A stretch of DNA of 51,908 nucleotides. Source: Rhizobiaceae bacterium (GTDB taxonomy: Bacteria; Pseudomonadota; Alphaproteobacteria; Rhizobiales; Rhizobiaceae). The notes below the pieces were generated by a model. It did no database searches. It was given only the letters and a program-made list of their open reading frames with translations, and had not been told where the DNA came from. This document shows, in pieces, positions 25,504-35,439 of this stretch (position 1 is its first letter; each line of letters opens with the position of its first letter). The position numbers and the translations under genes are program-made. Where the stretch lies: assembly GCA_027483885.1 (NCBI GenBank), contig JAIXTO010000152.1:1-51908 (forward strand), written 5' to 3'.

Positions 25504-25830
25504 TCAGGTCTCGAACGTGTCAGGCGGCAGATTTTCGAAATGGCTCTCCACATCACGGTGTCCCTCCATAATGTTGATCACCTCGAACAGGTCATCCCTC
25601 AGTCGGAAGAAGATGACATAACCACGAAATGCAGAGCTGCGGATATCGGGACCAAGTTCTGGCCGCAACCGCCCCATATCTCCGGGAAGTTCGGCCAGAT
25701 ACCGGCATTTCTGCCGCAGCAGGCCGGTAAAGTTCTGCCCGATCGTAACCGAGCCGCTTGCCTTGGCAATATAACGCAAGATACCGATCAGATCCTGCCG
25801 GGCGCTGTCCAGATAAACAAGCTTCGCCAC
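25504..25830 (-). CDS. parE: ParE-type toxin (RelE/ParE superfamily)
   Basis: 108 residues. The start is the GTG at 25830, two codon-steps beyond the antitoxin stop, which gives MAKLVYLDSARQDLIGILRYI, the standard ParE opening. The RelE/ParE fold shows in the ELPGDMGRLRPELG turn and the terminal FEVINIMEGHRDVESHF. Family ParE toxins block DNA gyrase, RelE relatives cut mRNA; this protein fits ParE best. It has an adjacent antitoxin gene. The pair is inserted between ispH and thrB. Confidence 0.87.
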   Translation of the reverse strand: MAKLVYLDSARQDLIGILRYIAKASGSVTIGQNFTGLLRQKCRYLAELPGDMGRLRPELGPDIRSSAFRGYVIFFRLRDDLFEVINIMEGHRDVESHFENLPPDTFET

Positions 25831-25831
25831 C

Positions 25832-26077
25832 TCAACGGATGCTCTGCGACAGTCGGTCCGCTTCGGCAGCCAACGCCACCTCCATCTCGTCATCACGGAC
25901 GCCGCCGCCTTGTGCAAGGGAGGCGTCCAGCGTTTCCCGAAGCGCGCGAAGCTTCATCTCACGTTCTTCGACCAGCCGCAGGCCTTCGCGCACCACCTCG
26001 CTTGCGGACCCATACCGGCCCGTCTGCACAGTCGTTTCGACAAATTTTTCCCAACGCTCGCCCAAGGAGACGTTCAT
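25832..26077 (-). CDS. parD: ParD-type antitoxin (ribbon-helix-helix)
   Basis: 81 residues. NVSLGERWEKFVETTVQTGRYGSASEVVREGLRL is the ParD/CopG ribbon-helix-helix domain; the helical tail (EREMKLRALRETLDASLAQ) wraps the toxin. The first strand binds operator DNA, so it should repress its own promoter. It ends one base before the toxin's GTG, the usual tight antitoxin-first order. Confidence 0.9.
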   Translation of the reverse strand: MNVSLGERWEKFVETTVQTGRYGSASEVVREGLRLVEEREMKLRALRETLDASLAQGGGVRDDEMEVALAAEADRLSQSIR

Positions 26078-26220
26078 GACGGGGCACTCCTGTTCGGCCT
26101 TGAGGATAGTGGATAACAGGAATTGCGCAAGATTGGTTATGGGAGAGGTGCCGGTTAAGAGGCCGGAGGATGCCGAACCCGATCCCGGCCCTTCGCTTTG
26201 GGCTCAGGGCGTTCGGCGCT

Positions 26221-26266
26221 GAAATCGATTCGCTGGATCGATTTCTCCGGGCGCTGATGCGCCCGG
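26221..26266. repeat. Two adjacent perfect hairpins downstream of ispH
   Basis: GAAATCGAT (26221-26229) pairs with ATCGATTTC (26237-26245) over a 7-base loop, and CCGGGCGC (26247-26254) pairs with GCGCCCGG (26259-26266) over a TGAT loop. They lie just past the ispH stop on the minus strand. There is no T-run, so this is not a typical intrinsic terminator; it may be a repeated palindromic element or an mRNA 3' end. Confidence 0.6.
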
Positions 26267-26273
26267 CCGCACC

Positions 26274-27278
26274 TCACCCATTCACCCACGCCATGTCTTC
26301 GCGGGTCAGCTCGACGCTGCGCAGTTCGCGGTTGACGAGGAAATGTTCGTTTTCTTCCGCCGTGATCGCCAGTTCCACCTTGGCATCGAAGCGCTCGCGA
26401 AAGGCCTCGATGATTTCGTCGACGATGACTTCCGGCGCAGAAGCGCCGGCGGAAATGCCGAGCGTGCGGATGGGGCCGACCTCATTCCAGGCAATTTCGG
26501 CGGCGCGCTGGACGAGAAGTGAGCGGGTGGCGCCGGCGCGAAGGGCAACCTCCACCAAGCGCTTGGAGTTGGAGGAATTGGGCGCGCCGACGACGATGAA
26601 GAGATCGCAGCCGGGGGCTGCCTGCTTCACCGCTTCCTGCCGGTTGGTGGTGGCATAACAGATGCTGTCGGCGGATGGCGCGGTCAGGTTCGGAAACCGC
26701 TCCTGAAGCTTGGCGATAACGCCGGCGGTGTCATCGACCGAGAGTGTCGTCTGCGTGACGTATCCGAGATTGTCGGGGTCGATCGGCTGATAGGCTTCCG
26801 CATCCGCAATCGTATCGATGAGCGAGACCGTGCCTTCCGGCAATTGCCCCATCGTGCCGATCACTTCCGGATGGCCGGCATGGCCGATGAGGATGACATG
26901 GCGGCCAAGGCGCTGGTGGCGCATGGCCTGCTTGTGAACCTTCGACACCAGCGGGCATGTGGCATCGAGATAAAACAGGTTGCGGCTCTCTGCATCCGCC
27001 GGCACGGATTTCGGCACGCCATGGGCGGAAAACACCACCGGCTGGGCGCGGTGTTCTTCCGGGATCTCGTTCAGTTCCTCAACGAAGACCGCACCCTTGG
27101 CTTCCAGCCCTTCCACCACATAACGATTGTGGACGATCTCGTGGCGCACATAAACCGGCGCGCCATAGGCTTTCAGCGCCAGCACGACGATCTGGATCGC
27201 CCGGTCGACGCCGGCGCAGAAACCGCGCGGGCCACAGAGGCGGATGGAAAGGGGCGGTTTCGACACCTGGATGTTCAT
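26274..27278 (-). CDS. ispH: 4-hydroxy-3-methylbut-2-enyl diphosphate reductase
   Basis: 334 residues from the ATG at 27278. It makes isopentenyl and dimethylallyl diphosphate in the last step of the MEP isoprenoid pathway with a [4Fe-4S] cluster. The three cluster cysteines are C21 ([13 protein letters not shown]), C108 ([13 protein letters not shown]) and C207 ([14 protein letters not shown]); the substrate pocket motif [11 protein letters not shown] is intact. In-frame codons continue upstream to 27437 but the family N-terminus [10 protein letters not shown] begins here. The ribosome site is weak. It lies upstream of parDE, thrB and rnhA on the same strand. Confidence 0.96.
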   Translation of the reverse strand: MNIQVSKPPLSIRLCGPRGFCAGVDRAIQIVVLALKAYGAPVYVRHEIVHNRYVVEGLEAKGAVFVEELNEIPEEHRAQPVVFSAHGVPKSVPADAESRNLFYLDATCPLVSKVHKQAMRHQRLGRHVILIGHAGHPEVIGTMGQLPEGTVSLIDTIADAEAYQPIDPDNLGYVTQTTLSVDDTAGVIAKLQERFPNLTAPSADSICYATTNRQEAVKQAAPGCDLFIVVGAPNSSNSKRLVEVALRAGATRSLLVQRAAEIAWNEVGPIRTLGISAGASAPEVIVDEIIEAFRERFDAKVELAITAEENEHFLVNRELRSVELTREDMAWVNG

Positions 27279-27443
27279 AATCATTCCGGCTGAATGTCCA
27301 TGTTCGCCCTCATATAGGCGAGCGGGCCGCCGCACGCCATGCAAAAAAGCGCGATACCAGGCTGCAAATGCTGCCACGGCCACTTTCGCCCCCTCTCCAG
27401 CACCCCGCCCGGCGATCATGCCGGCATGCGGGATCACCTCCGA

Positions 27444-28049
27444 TCATGCGGTTTTGCCGGAAAGCTCCTGCATCAACGCCCGGCCGGCCATGCGGGCGAT
27501 GGCGAGCAAGCGGTCGGGTTCAAACCCGTTGCGCGCCTTGGCCGAGAGGCCCGCCATGGCTGTGCCGACAAAATCTGCCACGCGCTGCGCCTCCTGCGGG
27601 TGTCGTGCGGCGATGTAGGTGCGGATCACCACCTCGGCGCCCGCCTGGAGGCTGCGGGCGGCTTCTCGCGCCTCTAGATCGTTGCAGCGCGTACCCTCGA
27701 CCACGAGGCAGCCGGTGGCAGCCGGATCTGCGACATACTGTCGGGCCGCCATTTCCAGCAGCGCCGCCAGACATTCGGCGACGGGTCGGTCCGGCCGCAG
27801 AAGATCGGCAAACGGCAGAGCATCGGTCGCCGAATAACGGTCGAGGACGCGGGCATAAAGACCAGCCTTGCTGCCGAATGCGGCGTAGAAGCTGGGCGGG
27901 TTGATGCCGAGCGCTTCCGTGACATCGGCGATGCTGACAGCATCATAGCCACGGGCGTGGAACAGGTGCTGGGCGGTTGCCACACCTTGCTCGGCATCGA
28001 AGCGACGCGGGCGGCCGCGCGGTCGGGACACGCTTTCTGTACTATTCAC
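27444..28049 (-). CDS. bdcR: TetR family regulator, BdcR-like
   Basis: 201 residues. The N-terminal HTH follows GRPRRFDAEQGVATAQHLFHARGYDAVSIADVTEALGINPPSFYAAFGSKAGLYARVL, very close in order and wording to E. coli BdcR (YjgJ). The C-terminal helical domain carries GCLVVEGTRCND and RHPQEAQRVADFVGTAM. It should bind the intergenic region and repress the divergent bdcA; the effector is unknown. The start is GTG at 28049. Orthology to BdcR is inferred from both sequence and the divergent bdcA partner. Confidence 0.85.
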   Translation of the reverse strand: MNSTESVSRPRGRPRRFDAEQGVATAQHLFHARGYDAVSIADVTEALGINPPSFYAAFGSKAGLYARVLDRYSATDALPFADLLRPDRPVAECLAALLEMAARQYVADPAATGCLVVEGTRCNDLEAREAARSLQAGAEVVIRTYIAARHPQEAQRVADFVGTAMAGLSAKARNGFEPDRLLAIARMAGRALMQELSGKTA

Positions 28050-28060
28050 TACAAAATACC

Positions 28061-28089
28061 TTGACGCTGACTCTGTGGCGATTTATGTA
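28061..28089 (+). promoter_or_regulatory. Predicted sigma70-type promoter of bdcA
   Basis: TTGACG (28061-28066), a 17-base spacer and TATGTA (28084-28089) match the -35/-10 pattern. It lies in the divergent bdcR-bdcA gap about 33 bases before the bdcA ATG. It is a sequence prediction only. Confidence 0.55.
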
Positions 28090-28122
28090 GCATGCATTAA
28101 GTTAATCCTCAAGGGAACGCAG

Positions 28123-28836
28123 ATGTCCACATTCAAGGGAAAATCCGTGCTGGTGCTGGGCGGCAGCCGGGGTATCGGGGCCGCCATCGTGCGGCGTTTT
28201 GCAGCCGACGGCGCCACGGTGACGTTCACCTATGCCGGATCGCAGGATGCGGCGCAGCAGCTGGCCACAGAGACAGGCAGCACGGCGGTCTTCACCGACA
28301 GCGCCAACCGGGACGCAGTGATTTCCCGCGTGCGCGACAGCGGGCCGCTGGATATTCTGGTGGTCAATGCCGGGATCGCCATTTTTGGTGATGCCCTGGA
28401 TCAGGATCCGGATGCCATAGACCGGCTGTTCCAGATCAATATTCAAGCACCCTATCACGCTTCGGTGGAGGCAGCGCGGCAAATGCCGGAGGGTGGACGC
28501 ATCATCGTCATCGGTTCCGTCAACGGCGACCGGATGCCGGTGCCGGGCATGGCCTCCTACGCCGTCAGCAAGTCGGCCCTGCAGGGCCTGGCGCGCGGAC
28601 TGGCACGGGATTTCGGGCCGCGCGGCATCACCATCAACGTCGTCCAGCCGGGGCCGGTCGATACCGACGCCAATCCGGAAAACGGGCCGATGCGCGATCT
28701 CCTGCACAGCTTCATGGCCATCAAGCGCCACGGGCGGCCGGAGGAAGTGGCAGGAATGGTGGCCTGGCTTGCCGGACCCGAGGCCGGTTTCGTGACGGGC
28801 GCCATGCACACGATCGACGGTGCTTTTGGCGCCTGA
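28123..28836 (+). CDS. bdcA: SDR family protein, BdcA (c-di-GMP-binding biofilm dispersal mediator)
   Basis: 237 residues, the same length as E. coli BdcA (YjgI) and nearly identical in pattern: LVLGGSRGIGAAIVRRF cofactor loop, FTYAGSQDAAQQLATETG (E50 conserved), NAGI, IGSVNGDRMPV (S132), SYAVSKSAL (Y146, K150) and the terminal VTGAMHTIDGAFGA. E. coli BdcA was reported to bind c-di-GMP and promote biofilm dispersal; the SDR catalytic residues are kept here. AAGGGA is seven bases before the ATG at 28123. The divergent TetR-type bdcR strengthens the call. Confidence 0.9.
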   Translation: MSTFKGKSVLVLGGSRGIGAAIVRRFAADGATVTFTYAGSQDAAQQLATETGSTAVFTDSANRDAVISRVRDSGPLDILVVNAGIAIFGDALDQDPDAIDRLFQINIQAPYHASVEAARQMPEGGRIIVIGSVNGDRMPVPGMASYAVSKSALQGLARGLARDFGPRGITINVVQPGPVDTDANPENGPMRDLLHSFMAIKRHGRPEEVAGMVAWLAGPEAGFVTGAMHTIDGAFGA

Positions 28837-28876
28837 TCACCGGGATGCGGATGCTGGGCGAACCCTCGTTCGAACA

Positions 28877-28910
28877 TCTGGCCGGCGATGAAGACATCCG
28901 GCCGGCCAGA
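28877..28910. terminator. Perfect hairpin between convergent bdcA and SURF1
   Basis: TCTGGCCGGC (28877-28886) pairs with GCCGGCCAGA (28901-28910) over a 14-base loop. It sits between the convergent stops of bdcA (28836) and SURF1 (28913), but no T-run follows in either direction, so it may only be a weak or Rho-assisted terminator. Confidence 0.5.
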
Positions 28911-28912
28911 CG

Positions 28913-29674
28913 CTACCGACGCCGCCCCTTCCACAGGAGGCTCGCGACAACCGCCAAAAGGGCAAAAGCCAACCCATACCAGGTCACGGCATATTGCAGG
29001 TGGTTGTTGGAAAGCTCGAACTGCGTGACGCCCCCTTGCGGGAAACCGCCGGGGTTTTTCACGGCATCATCGACATCGACGAAAAAGGGCAGCACCTTTT
29101 GGGGATCGAGCCCGGCGGTGGCCGCCATGGCATCGAGATCCTTCCAGTAAAAGATGTTCTTGGCCGGATCATTGTCCGGCACCAGCCAGGACGGTTTTGC
29201 CGAAAGCCGGTTGCGGAAATAACCGGTGAGCGACACCGGCCCTTCCACCTGCCCTGCCATGCGGGTGACGATCGATTTCATCTCGTAGGGCACGAAGCCG
29301 CGGTTGACGAAGAGGATCTTTCCGCCGGACAGCGCCATCGGCGTGTAGATGTAAAAGCCGCTGCGGCCCTGATGGGTGGCGAAGAAATGCCGCTCGCGGC
29401 TGTGATCGAACACACCTTCGATCACCACGCGAGCATATTCCTCATCTTCGCCCGTGCGCTCCTTTTCGGCAATGCCCTCGAGGGCAACGGGCTCTGACTG
29501 CCGGCGCTCAGAAATCTGGGCAAGCAGCCCTTCCTTCCAGTGCAGGCGCTGCACCTGCCATGTGCCGAGCGATAGCAGCAGGGCAAACGCCAGAGCCACG
29601 ATGGCGCCGGTTGCGATGCGCTTGCCAAGGCTCATGCGGGGCGCGGGTTCAATCACGATCGATGCTGCCTTCAC
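28913..29674 (-). CDS. SURF1 family cytochrome c oxidase assembly protein
   Basis: 253 residues. Two membrane helices flank a periplasmic domain: the first near residues 20-38 (ATGAIVALAFALLLSLGTWQVQRL) and the last near 227-246. GTWQVQRLHWKE after helix 1 and the FVNRGFVP motif are the SURF1 signatures. It helps insert heme a into CtaD. Start is a GTG at 29674 with a possible second GTG at 29656 near a better ribosome site; either overlaps the DUF983 end. It is the last gene of the oxidase cluster. Confidence 0.92.
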   Translation of the reverse strand: MKAASIVIEPAPRMSLGKRIATGAIVALAFALLLSLGTWQVQRLHWKEGLLAQISERRQSEPVALEGIAEKERTGEDEEYARVVIEGVFDHSRERHFFATHQGRSGFYIYTPMALSGGKILFVNRGFVPYEMKSIVTRMAGQVEGPVSLTGYFRNRLSAKPSWLVPDNDPAKNIFYWKDLDAMAATAGLDPQKVLPFFVDVDDAVKNPGGFPQGGVTQFELSNNHLQYAVTWYGLAFALLAVVASLLWKGRRR

Positions 29675-30032
29675 TGGCGCTATGCTTATATTGCAGCGAG
29701 ATCAGCAGTCCCTTCAGCATGCGCAGAGACCCCAGACAGACGATCACGGCAAACGGGGCGGTGATGAAGAAATGCCAGATCACGCTCGGGTGGAAGGTAA
29801 ACTCGAACCACAACGCAAAGCCGACAACGAGAAAGCCGACCAGAAGCATGACGAAGACCGCGGGGCCATCGCCCGCATCAGCAAAGCCATAATCCAGCCC
29901 ACAGGCGGCGCAGCGCGGGCGCACCTTCAACAGTCCGTCGAACAGTTTTCCTTGCCCGCAACGCGGGCAGCAGCCGGCAAGACCGGTGCGTATGGCATCC
30001 TGCGGGGGAAACTGTGCTTCATCCTGTGGCAT
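29649..30032 (-). CDS. DUF983 family protein
   Basis: 127 residues. The N-terminus has a zinc-ribbon-like CPRCGQGKLFDGLL and CAACGLDY (two CxxC pairs), followed by two membrane helices (about residues 60-100). This is the DUF983 pattern, which in alphaproteobacteria lies in the cytochrome oxidase cluster. Its exact role in assembly is not known. The ATG at 30032 has AAAGG nine bases upstream; a codon at 30062 is a possible longer start. It ends inside the SURF1 start region. Confidence 0.88.
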   Translation of the reverse strand: MPQDEAQFPPQDAIRTGLAGCCPRCGQGKLFDGLLKVRPRCAACGLDYGFADAGDGPAVFVMLLVGFLVVGFALWFEFTFHPSVIWHFFITAPFAVIVCLGSLRMLKGLLISLQYKHSASEGSIDRD

Positions 30033-30060
30033 GGCATCAAGCCTTTCCGGCTGTGGTTCC

Positions 30061-30087
30061 AAATAAAAAGGGCGGCACGCGCCGCCC
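30061..30087 (-). terminator. Intrinsic terminator after ctaE
   Basis: GGGCGGC (30070-30076), an ACGC loop and GCCGCCC (30081-30087) are followed on the minus strand by TTTTTATTT. It lies 24 bases past the ctaE stop and just before DUF983. DUF983 and SURF1 may therefore depend on read-through or their own promoter. Confidence 0.85.
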
Positions 30088-30110
30088 CTCTCTCAATCGG
30101 TTTGACCGGC

Positions 30111-30986
30111 TCAATGCGCCAGCGGTGCGCCCCATCCGCCCCAGACGTAGATGGCGAAGAAGAGGAAAAGCCAGACCACGTCAACGAAGTGCCAGTACCA
30201 GGCGGCGGCCTCGAAGCCGAAATGTTTGGTGGAGGTAAAGCCGCCGTTCATCGCGCGGATCAGGCAGACCAACAGGAAGATCGTGCCGACGAACACGTGG
30301 AAACCATGGAAGCCGGTCGCCATGAAGAAGGTTGCGCCATAGATCGAGTTGCTGAACTCGAACGGGGCGTGCGCGTATTCGTAAACCTGCACGAAGGAGA
30401 AGAACAGGCCGAGCGCCACCGTCAGCGCCAGACCGTTCACCACGCCCTTGCGGTCGTTGTGCAGCAGCGCATGGTGGGCCCAGGTGACGCAGGTACCGGA
30501 CAGAAGCAGGATGATGGTGTTGTAGAGCGGCAGATGCCAGGGATCGAGCACTTCGATGCCCTTCGGCGGCCACTGGCCCCCGGTTGCGGTGACGCGCGAG
30601 GCCTGGATGGCTTCGTTGGCAAAAAGGCTGGCGTCGAAGAAGGCCCAGAACCAGGCGACGAAGAACATCACCTCGGAGGCGATGAACATGATCATGCCAT
30701 AACGCAGGTGCAGCGACACGACCGGCGTGTGATGGCCTTCCCGGCCTTCCTTGATCGTATCGGCCCACCAGCCGACCATGGTGTAGATGAGGATGGCGAG
30801 GCCGATGAAGAACAGCCACGGGTGAGCAAAATCCAGCCCGAACATGTGGAACTGCCCGCCATGCAGGTAACGCATGTAACCGACGCCCCCGAACGTCAGA
30901 ACGAAGGCGCCAACGGAGGCCAGAAGCGGCCAGATGCTCGGGTCGATGATGTGGTAGTCGTGGTTCTTTTGATGCGCGTTGGCCAT
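30111..30986 (-). CDS. ctaE: Cytochrome c oxidase subunit III
   Basis: 291 residues with about seven membrane helices. It begins MANAHQKNHDYHIIDPSIWPLL, and contains TEVMFFVAWFWAFFDASLF-type segment (here ASEVMFFVAWFWAFF), the TWAHHALLHNDRKG loop and the terminal WYWHFVDVVWLFLFFAIYVWGGWG that marks COX3. It stabilises the aa3 oxidase core and binds lipids. GGGGA lies before the ATG. It follows ctaG on the minus strand. Confidence 0.96.
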   Translation of the reverse strand: MANAHQKNHDYHIIDPSIWPLLASVGAFVLTFGGVGYMRYLHGGQFHMFGLDFAHPWLFFIGLAILIYTMVGWWADTIKEGREGHHTPVVSLHLRYGMIMFIASEVMFFVAWFWAFFDASLFANEAIQASRVTATGGQWPPKGIEVLDPWHLPLYNTIILLLSGTCVTWAHHALLHNDRKGVVNGLALTVALGLFFSFVQVYEYAHAPFEFSNSIYGATFFMATGFHGFHVFVGTIFLLVCLIRAMNGGFTSTKHFGFEAAAWYWHFVDVVWLFLFFAIYVWGGWGAPLAH

Positions 30987-31044
30987 GCCAGCAGTCCCCG
31001 ATGTTTCTCCTCAAGCCTTCCCGCGCAAGCGGGCCGGCCCTCTC

Positions 31045-31650
31045 TCACAACTTCTTCGCGCTGCCTTCAGCCTTGTCCTTCAAACCGGCAACCGGTTTTG
31101 CCCCCTGGCTCGGATAGAAGGTGTAGGACAGCGTGATATTCTTGATATTCCTGGTTTCTTCAGCCTTGATGATTTCCGGATCGATGAAAAACACCACCGG
31201 CATGTCGAGCGTCTGGCCCGGCTGAAGGGTCGTTTCGGTAAAACAGAAGCACTGGACCTTGTTGAAATAGGCACCGGCTTCCATCGGCGTTACGTTAAAC
31301 ACCGCAGTGCCCGTGACAGGCACCGGCGAATGGTTTGTCGCCTGATAGCTGATCTGCACGGTCTCGCCGATCTTCGGCTCCACAGAGCGGTTGACCGGCT
31401 TGAAATCCCAGTTGAGACCGCTCGACGTATTGGCGTCGAAGGTCACACGCATGGTGGTGTCGAGAATGGTGTCGGAATATTGCTCGACGCGCTGCGTCGT
31501 GCCGTTATAGCCGGTGACCTGGCAGAACAGCCGGTAAAGCGGCACGGAGGCATAGGCAGCACCCACCATGCCGCCGACAAAAACCAGACAGGCCACGAGG
31601 ATCGCGCCATTGCCCGCCTTCTGCTTTTTCGCCATGCTGTTACTGGTCAT
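31045..31650 (-). CDS. ctaG: Cytochrome c oxidase assembly protein CtaG/Cox11
   Basis: 201 residues. One N-terminal membrane helix (16-35) anchors a periplasmic beta domain. The copper-binding pair is C134/C136 in KVQCFCF, and a third cysteine is C43 in [12 protein letters not shown]. The protein delivers copper to the CuB site of CtaD. GGAGG precedes the ATG by eight bases. It stands between coxF and ctaE in the oxidase operon. Confidence 0.96.
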   Translation of the reverse strand: MTSNSMAKKQKAGNGAILVACLVFVGGMVGAAYASVPLYRLFCQVTGYNGTTQRVEQYSDTILDTTMRVTFDANTSSGLNWDFKPVNRSVEPKIGETVQISYQATNHSPVPVTGTAVFNVTPMEAGAYFNKVQCFCFTETTLQPGQTLDMPVVFFIDPEIIKAEETRNIKNITLSYTFYPSQGAKPVAGLKDKAEGSAKKL

Positions 31651-31680
31651 GTCGCACTCCTCCCGTCCCCTTGAAATCCG

Positions 31681-31818
31681 TCAGCCCGTTCCGCCGATCT
31701 TGATCAGCGTCACCACGTAGAAGATGACCACCAGCGCGCCAAGCACGAGGCCAAGCGCGATGTTGCGCCCGCGGCGGGATTTCTTCTGTGCTTCATTGAT
31801 CTTGACGGTTTCGATCAT
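31681..31818 (-). CDS. coxF: CoxF-like small membrane protein of the oxidase operon
   Basis: A 45-residue reading frame. It starts [19 protein letters not shown], followed by one helix (about [20 protein letters not shown]) and a short tail. Its ATG overlaps the ctaB stop (ATGA), with GGAGG seven bases upstream. Small CoxF proteins of this shape, a basic N-terminus and one helix, occupy exactly this position between ctaB and ctaG in rhizobial oxidase clusters. The role is probably assembly; it is not experimentally certain. Confidence 0.85.
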   Translation of the reverse strand: MIETVKINEAQKKSRRGRNIALGLVLGALVVIFYVVTLIKIGGTG

Positions 31819-32771
31819 GACAGGCCTCCGACAAGATTAAACAGCGCACCAGCATAATAGCTGGCGATGAGGGCCGAAAAGATCGCAAACAGGTAGAGAA
31901 CCGAATAGGCGAACATGCGCTTGGCAGGCACCATCTTTTCATCGCCGTCGGCCATGCGCCAGACGGCGATGGAACAGAGGACGAATATGGCGCCGAGAAT
32001 GGCGGCAAAGATGCCATAACCCCAGCCGACAAGCCCGGTCATGGCAGGCGCCACGCCGACCACCGCCGTTGCCACAGCATAGGCAACGATCTGATGTTTG
32101 GTCACCCGTTCGCCAGAGACATTCGGCAGCATGGGCACGCCGACAGAGCCATAGTCGCGCATCTTGAACAGCGCCAGCGCCCAGAAATGCGCCGGCGTCC
32201 ACAGGAAGATGATGAGGAAAAGCAGAATGCTGTCGAGCGAGACACCACCGGTGACACAGGCCCAGCCAATCATCGGCGGGAAGGCGCCGGAGGCACCGCC
32301 GATCACGATGTTCTGCGGCGTCGAACGCTTCAGCCACATCGTATAAACGACCGCATAAAAGAAGATGGTGAAGGCGAGCAGGCCAGCTGAAAACCAGTTG
32401 ACTGCAAGGCCGAGGATGCAAACGGAAAAGGTCGATAGCGTCAGCCCGAAGGCCAGCGCTTCCTGCGGGCGGATGCGACCGGACGGAATGGGGCGGCGCG
32501 CCGTGCGCGTCATCACCGCATCGATATCGGCATCGTACCACATGTTGAGCGCACCCGACGCGCCGGCGCCGACGGCAATGCAGAGGATCGCGATAAAGCC
32601 GATGATCGGGTTGATCGTGCCCGGTGCCAGCAGAAGGCCGGCAAAGGCGGTAAACACCACCAGCGACATGACGCGCGGCTTCAACAGTTCGACATAATCG
32701 CGCGCGCCGGCTTCCGACAGACGGAACTCGTCCTCGTCTCCCAAGGCAGCGTGATGATCGATGGCGGTCAT
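31815..32771 (-). CDS. ctaB: Protoheme IX farnesyltransferase (heme O synthase)
   Basis: 318 residues with about nine membrane helices, of the UbiA prenyltransferase superfamily. The first aspartate-rich motif is [19 protein letters not shown] and the second [14 protein letters not shown]. It adds a farnesyl group to heme b to make heme O, the precursor of the heme a in CtaD. A strong hairpin lies just upstream (32794-32823). Its stop overlaps coxF. Confidence 0.97.
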   Translation of the reverse strand: MTAIDHHAALGDEDEFRLSEAGARDYVELLKPRVMSLVVFTAFAGLLLAPGTINPIIGFIAILCIAVGAGASGALNMWYDADIDAVMTRTARRPIPSGRIRPQEALAFGLTLSTFSVCILGLAVNWFSAGLLAFTIFFYAVVYTMWLKRSTPQNIVIGGASGAFPPMIGWACVTGGVSLDSILLFLIIFLWTPAHFWALALFKMRDYGSVGVPMLPNVSGERVTKHQIVAYAVATAVVGVAPAMTGLVGWGYGIFAAILGAIFVLCSIAVWRMADGDEKMVPAKRMFAYSVLYLFAIFSALIASYYAGALFNLVGGLS

Positions 32772-32793
32772 GCGGTCAGTCCTGTTGGTTGAA

Positions 32794-32823
32794 TGGCCAT
32801 GGCGCGAGGTCGCGCCATGGCCA
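32794..32823. promoter_or_regulatory. Perfect intercistronic hairpin between ctaD and ctaB
   Basis: TGGCCATGGCGCGA (32794-32807) and TCGCGCCATGGCCA (32810-32823) form a perfect 14-pair inverted repeat with a two-base centre. It sits nine bases past the ctaD stop. No T-run follows, so rather than a terminator it may protect the 3' end of a ctaCD transcript or partly block ctaB. Confidence 0.6.
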
Positions 32824-32831
32824 GAAGCAGA

Positions 32832-34544
<1,713 letters not shown>

Positions 34545-35417
34545 TTACTTGGATGCGACGTCGAGCGTAGGCGCGCCGGCAGAGGCCGTCAGCACCTTGT
34601 ATGCGCCCGGCAGGTCGCTTGCGGCCGCCGTCAGCCAGGCATCGTATTTCTCCTGGGAGACGATGCGGATGGCGATGGGCATGAAGGCGTGGTCCTTGCC
34701 GCAAAGCTCGGAGCACTGGCCATAATACAGGCCTTCCTTCTCGGCGCGGAACCAGGTCTCGTTGAGACGGCCCGGCACGGCATCGATCTTCACACCGAAG
34801 GCCGGCATGGCGAAGGCGTGGATGACGTCGGTCGGGGCTGCCGTCACCAGCATGCGCACGGTCTTGTTGACGGGCAGCACCATTTCATTGTCCACGGCGA
34901 GAAGGCGCGGATAGACCTTCATGTCGGTCTTGCCGGCGGCCGTGCGTTCGGTTTCCTTCAGCATGTAGCTGTCGAAGGCCACCGGCGTTTCGCCGCCTTC
35001 ATATTCGTAGTTCCACTGCCACTGGGTGGCGGTGGCCTTGACCGTGACGTCAGGATTTTCCGGCATGGTCAGCTGGGCGTTCAACAAATTGAACGAGGGA
35101 ATGGCGAGAAACAGCAGCACCAGGACAGGGCCGAGCGTCCAGGCGATTTCGATCGTCGTGTTGTGGCTGGTGCGCGAAGGAACCGGATTGGCACTTGCGC
35201 GGAACTTCACGACAACCCAGATCAGAAGGACCAGCACGAACAGCGTGATCGGCACGATGAACCACAGGCTGTAATGGTTGAACCACTTTATCTCATGCAT
35301 GATCGGGGTCACCGGCTGCTGCAGGTCAATCTGCCACGGCACGGGCTGGTCTGCCGCCGCCCCCGAGGCGCAGAGCAGACAGATCATCGCAGCAAACGCT
35401 GCATAGGCTCTGTTCAT
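34545..35417 (-). CDS. ctaC: Cytochrome c oxidase subunit II
   Basis: 290 residues. A signal peptide (1-22), two membrane helices (about 52-72, 92-112) and a periplasmic cupredoxin domain. The CuA site is H200 (VIHAFAMPAFG), C235, E237, C239, H243 and M246 (CSELCGKDHAFM). It accepts electrons from cytochrome c. No fused cytochrome c domain is seen. The ATG at 35417 with GGGGAGAG nearby was preferred to the upstream codon at 35435. It is the first gene of the oxidase operon. Confidence 0.97.
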   Translation of the reverse strand: MNRAYAAFAAMICLLCASGAAADQPVPWQIDLQQPVTPIMHEIKWFNHYSLWFIVPITLFVLVLLIWVVVKFRASANPVPSRTSHNTTIEIAWTLGPVLVLLFLAIPSFNLLNAQLTMPENPDVTVKATATQWQWNYEYEGGETPVAFDSYMLKETERTAAGKTDMKVYPRLLAVDNEMVLPVNKTVRMLVTAAPTDVIHAFAMPAFGVKIDAVPGRLNETWFRAEKEGLYYGQCSELCGKDHAFMPIAIRIVSQEKYDAWLTAAASDLPGAYKVLTASAGAPTLDVASK

Positions 35418-35439
35418 CACTATTTCTCTCCCCAAGCGT

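Noticed and set aside
29454..31136. 560-codon plus-strand frame opposite SURF1, DUF983 and ctaE
   Set aside because: It crosses three clearly real minus-strand genes and gives a His/Asp/Glu-rich product with no recognisable domain.
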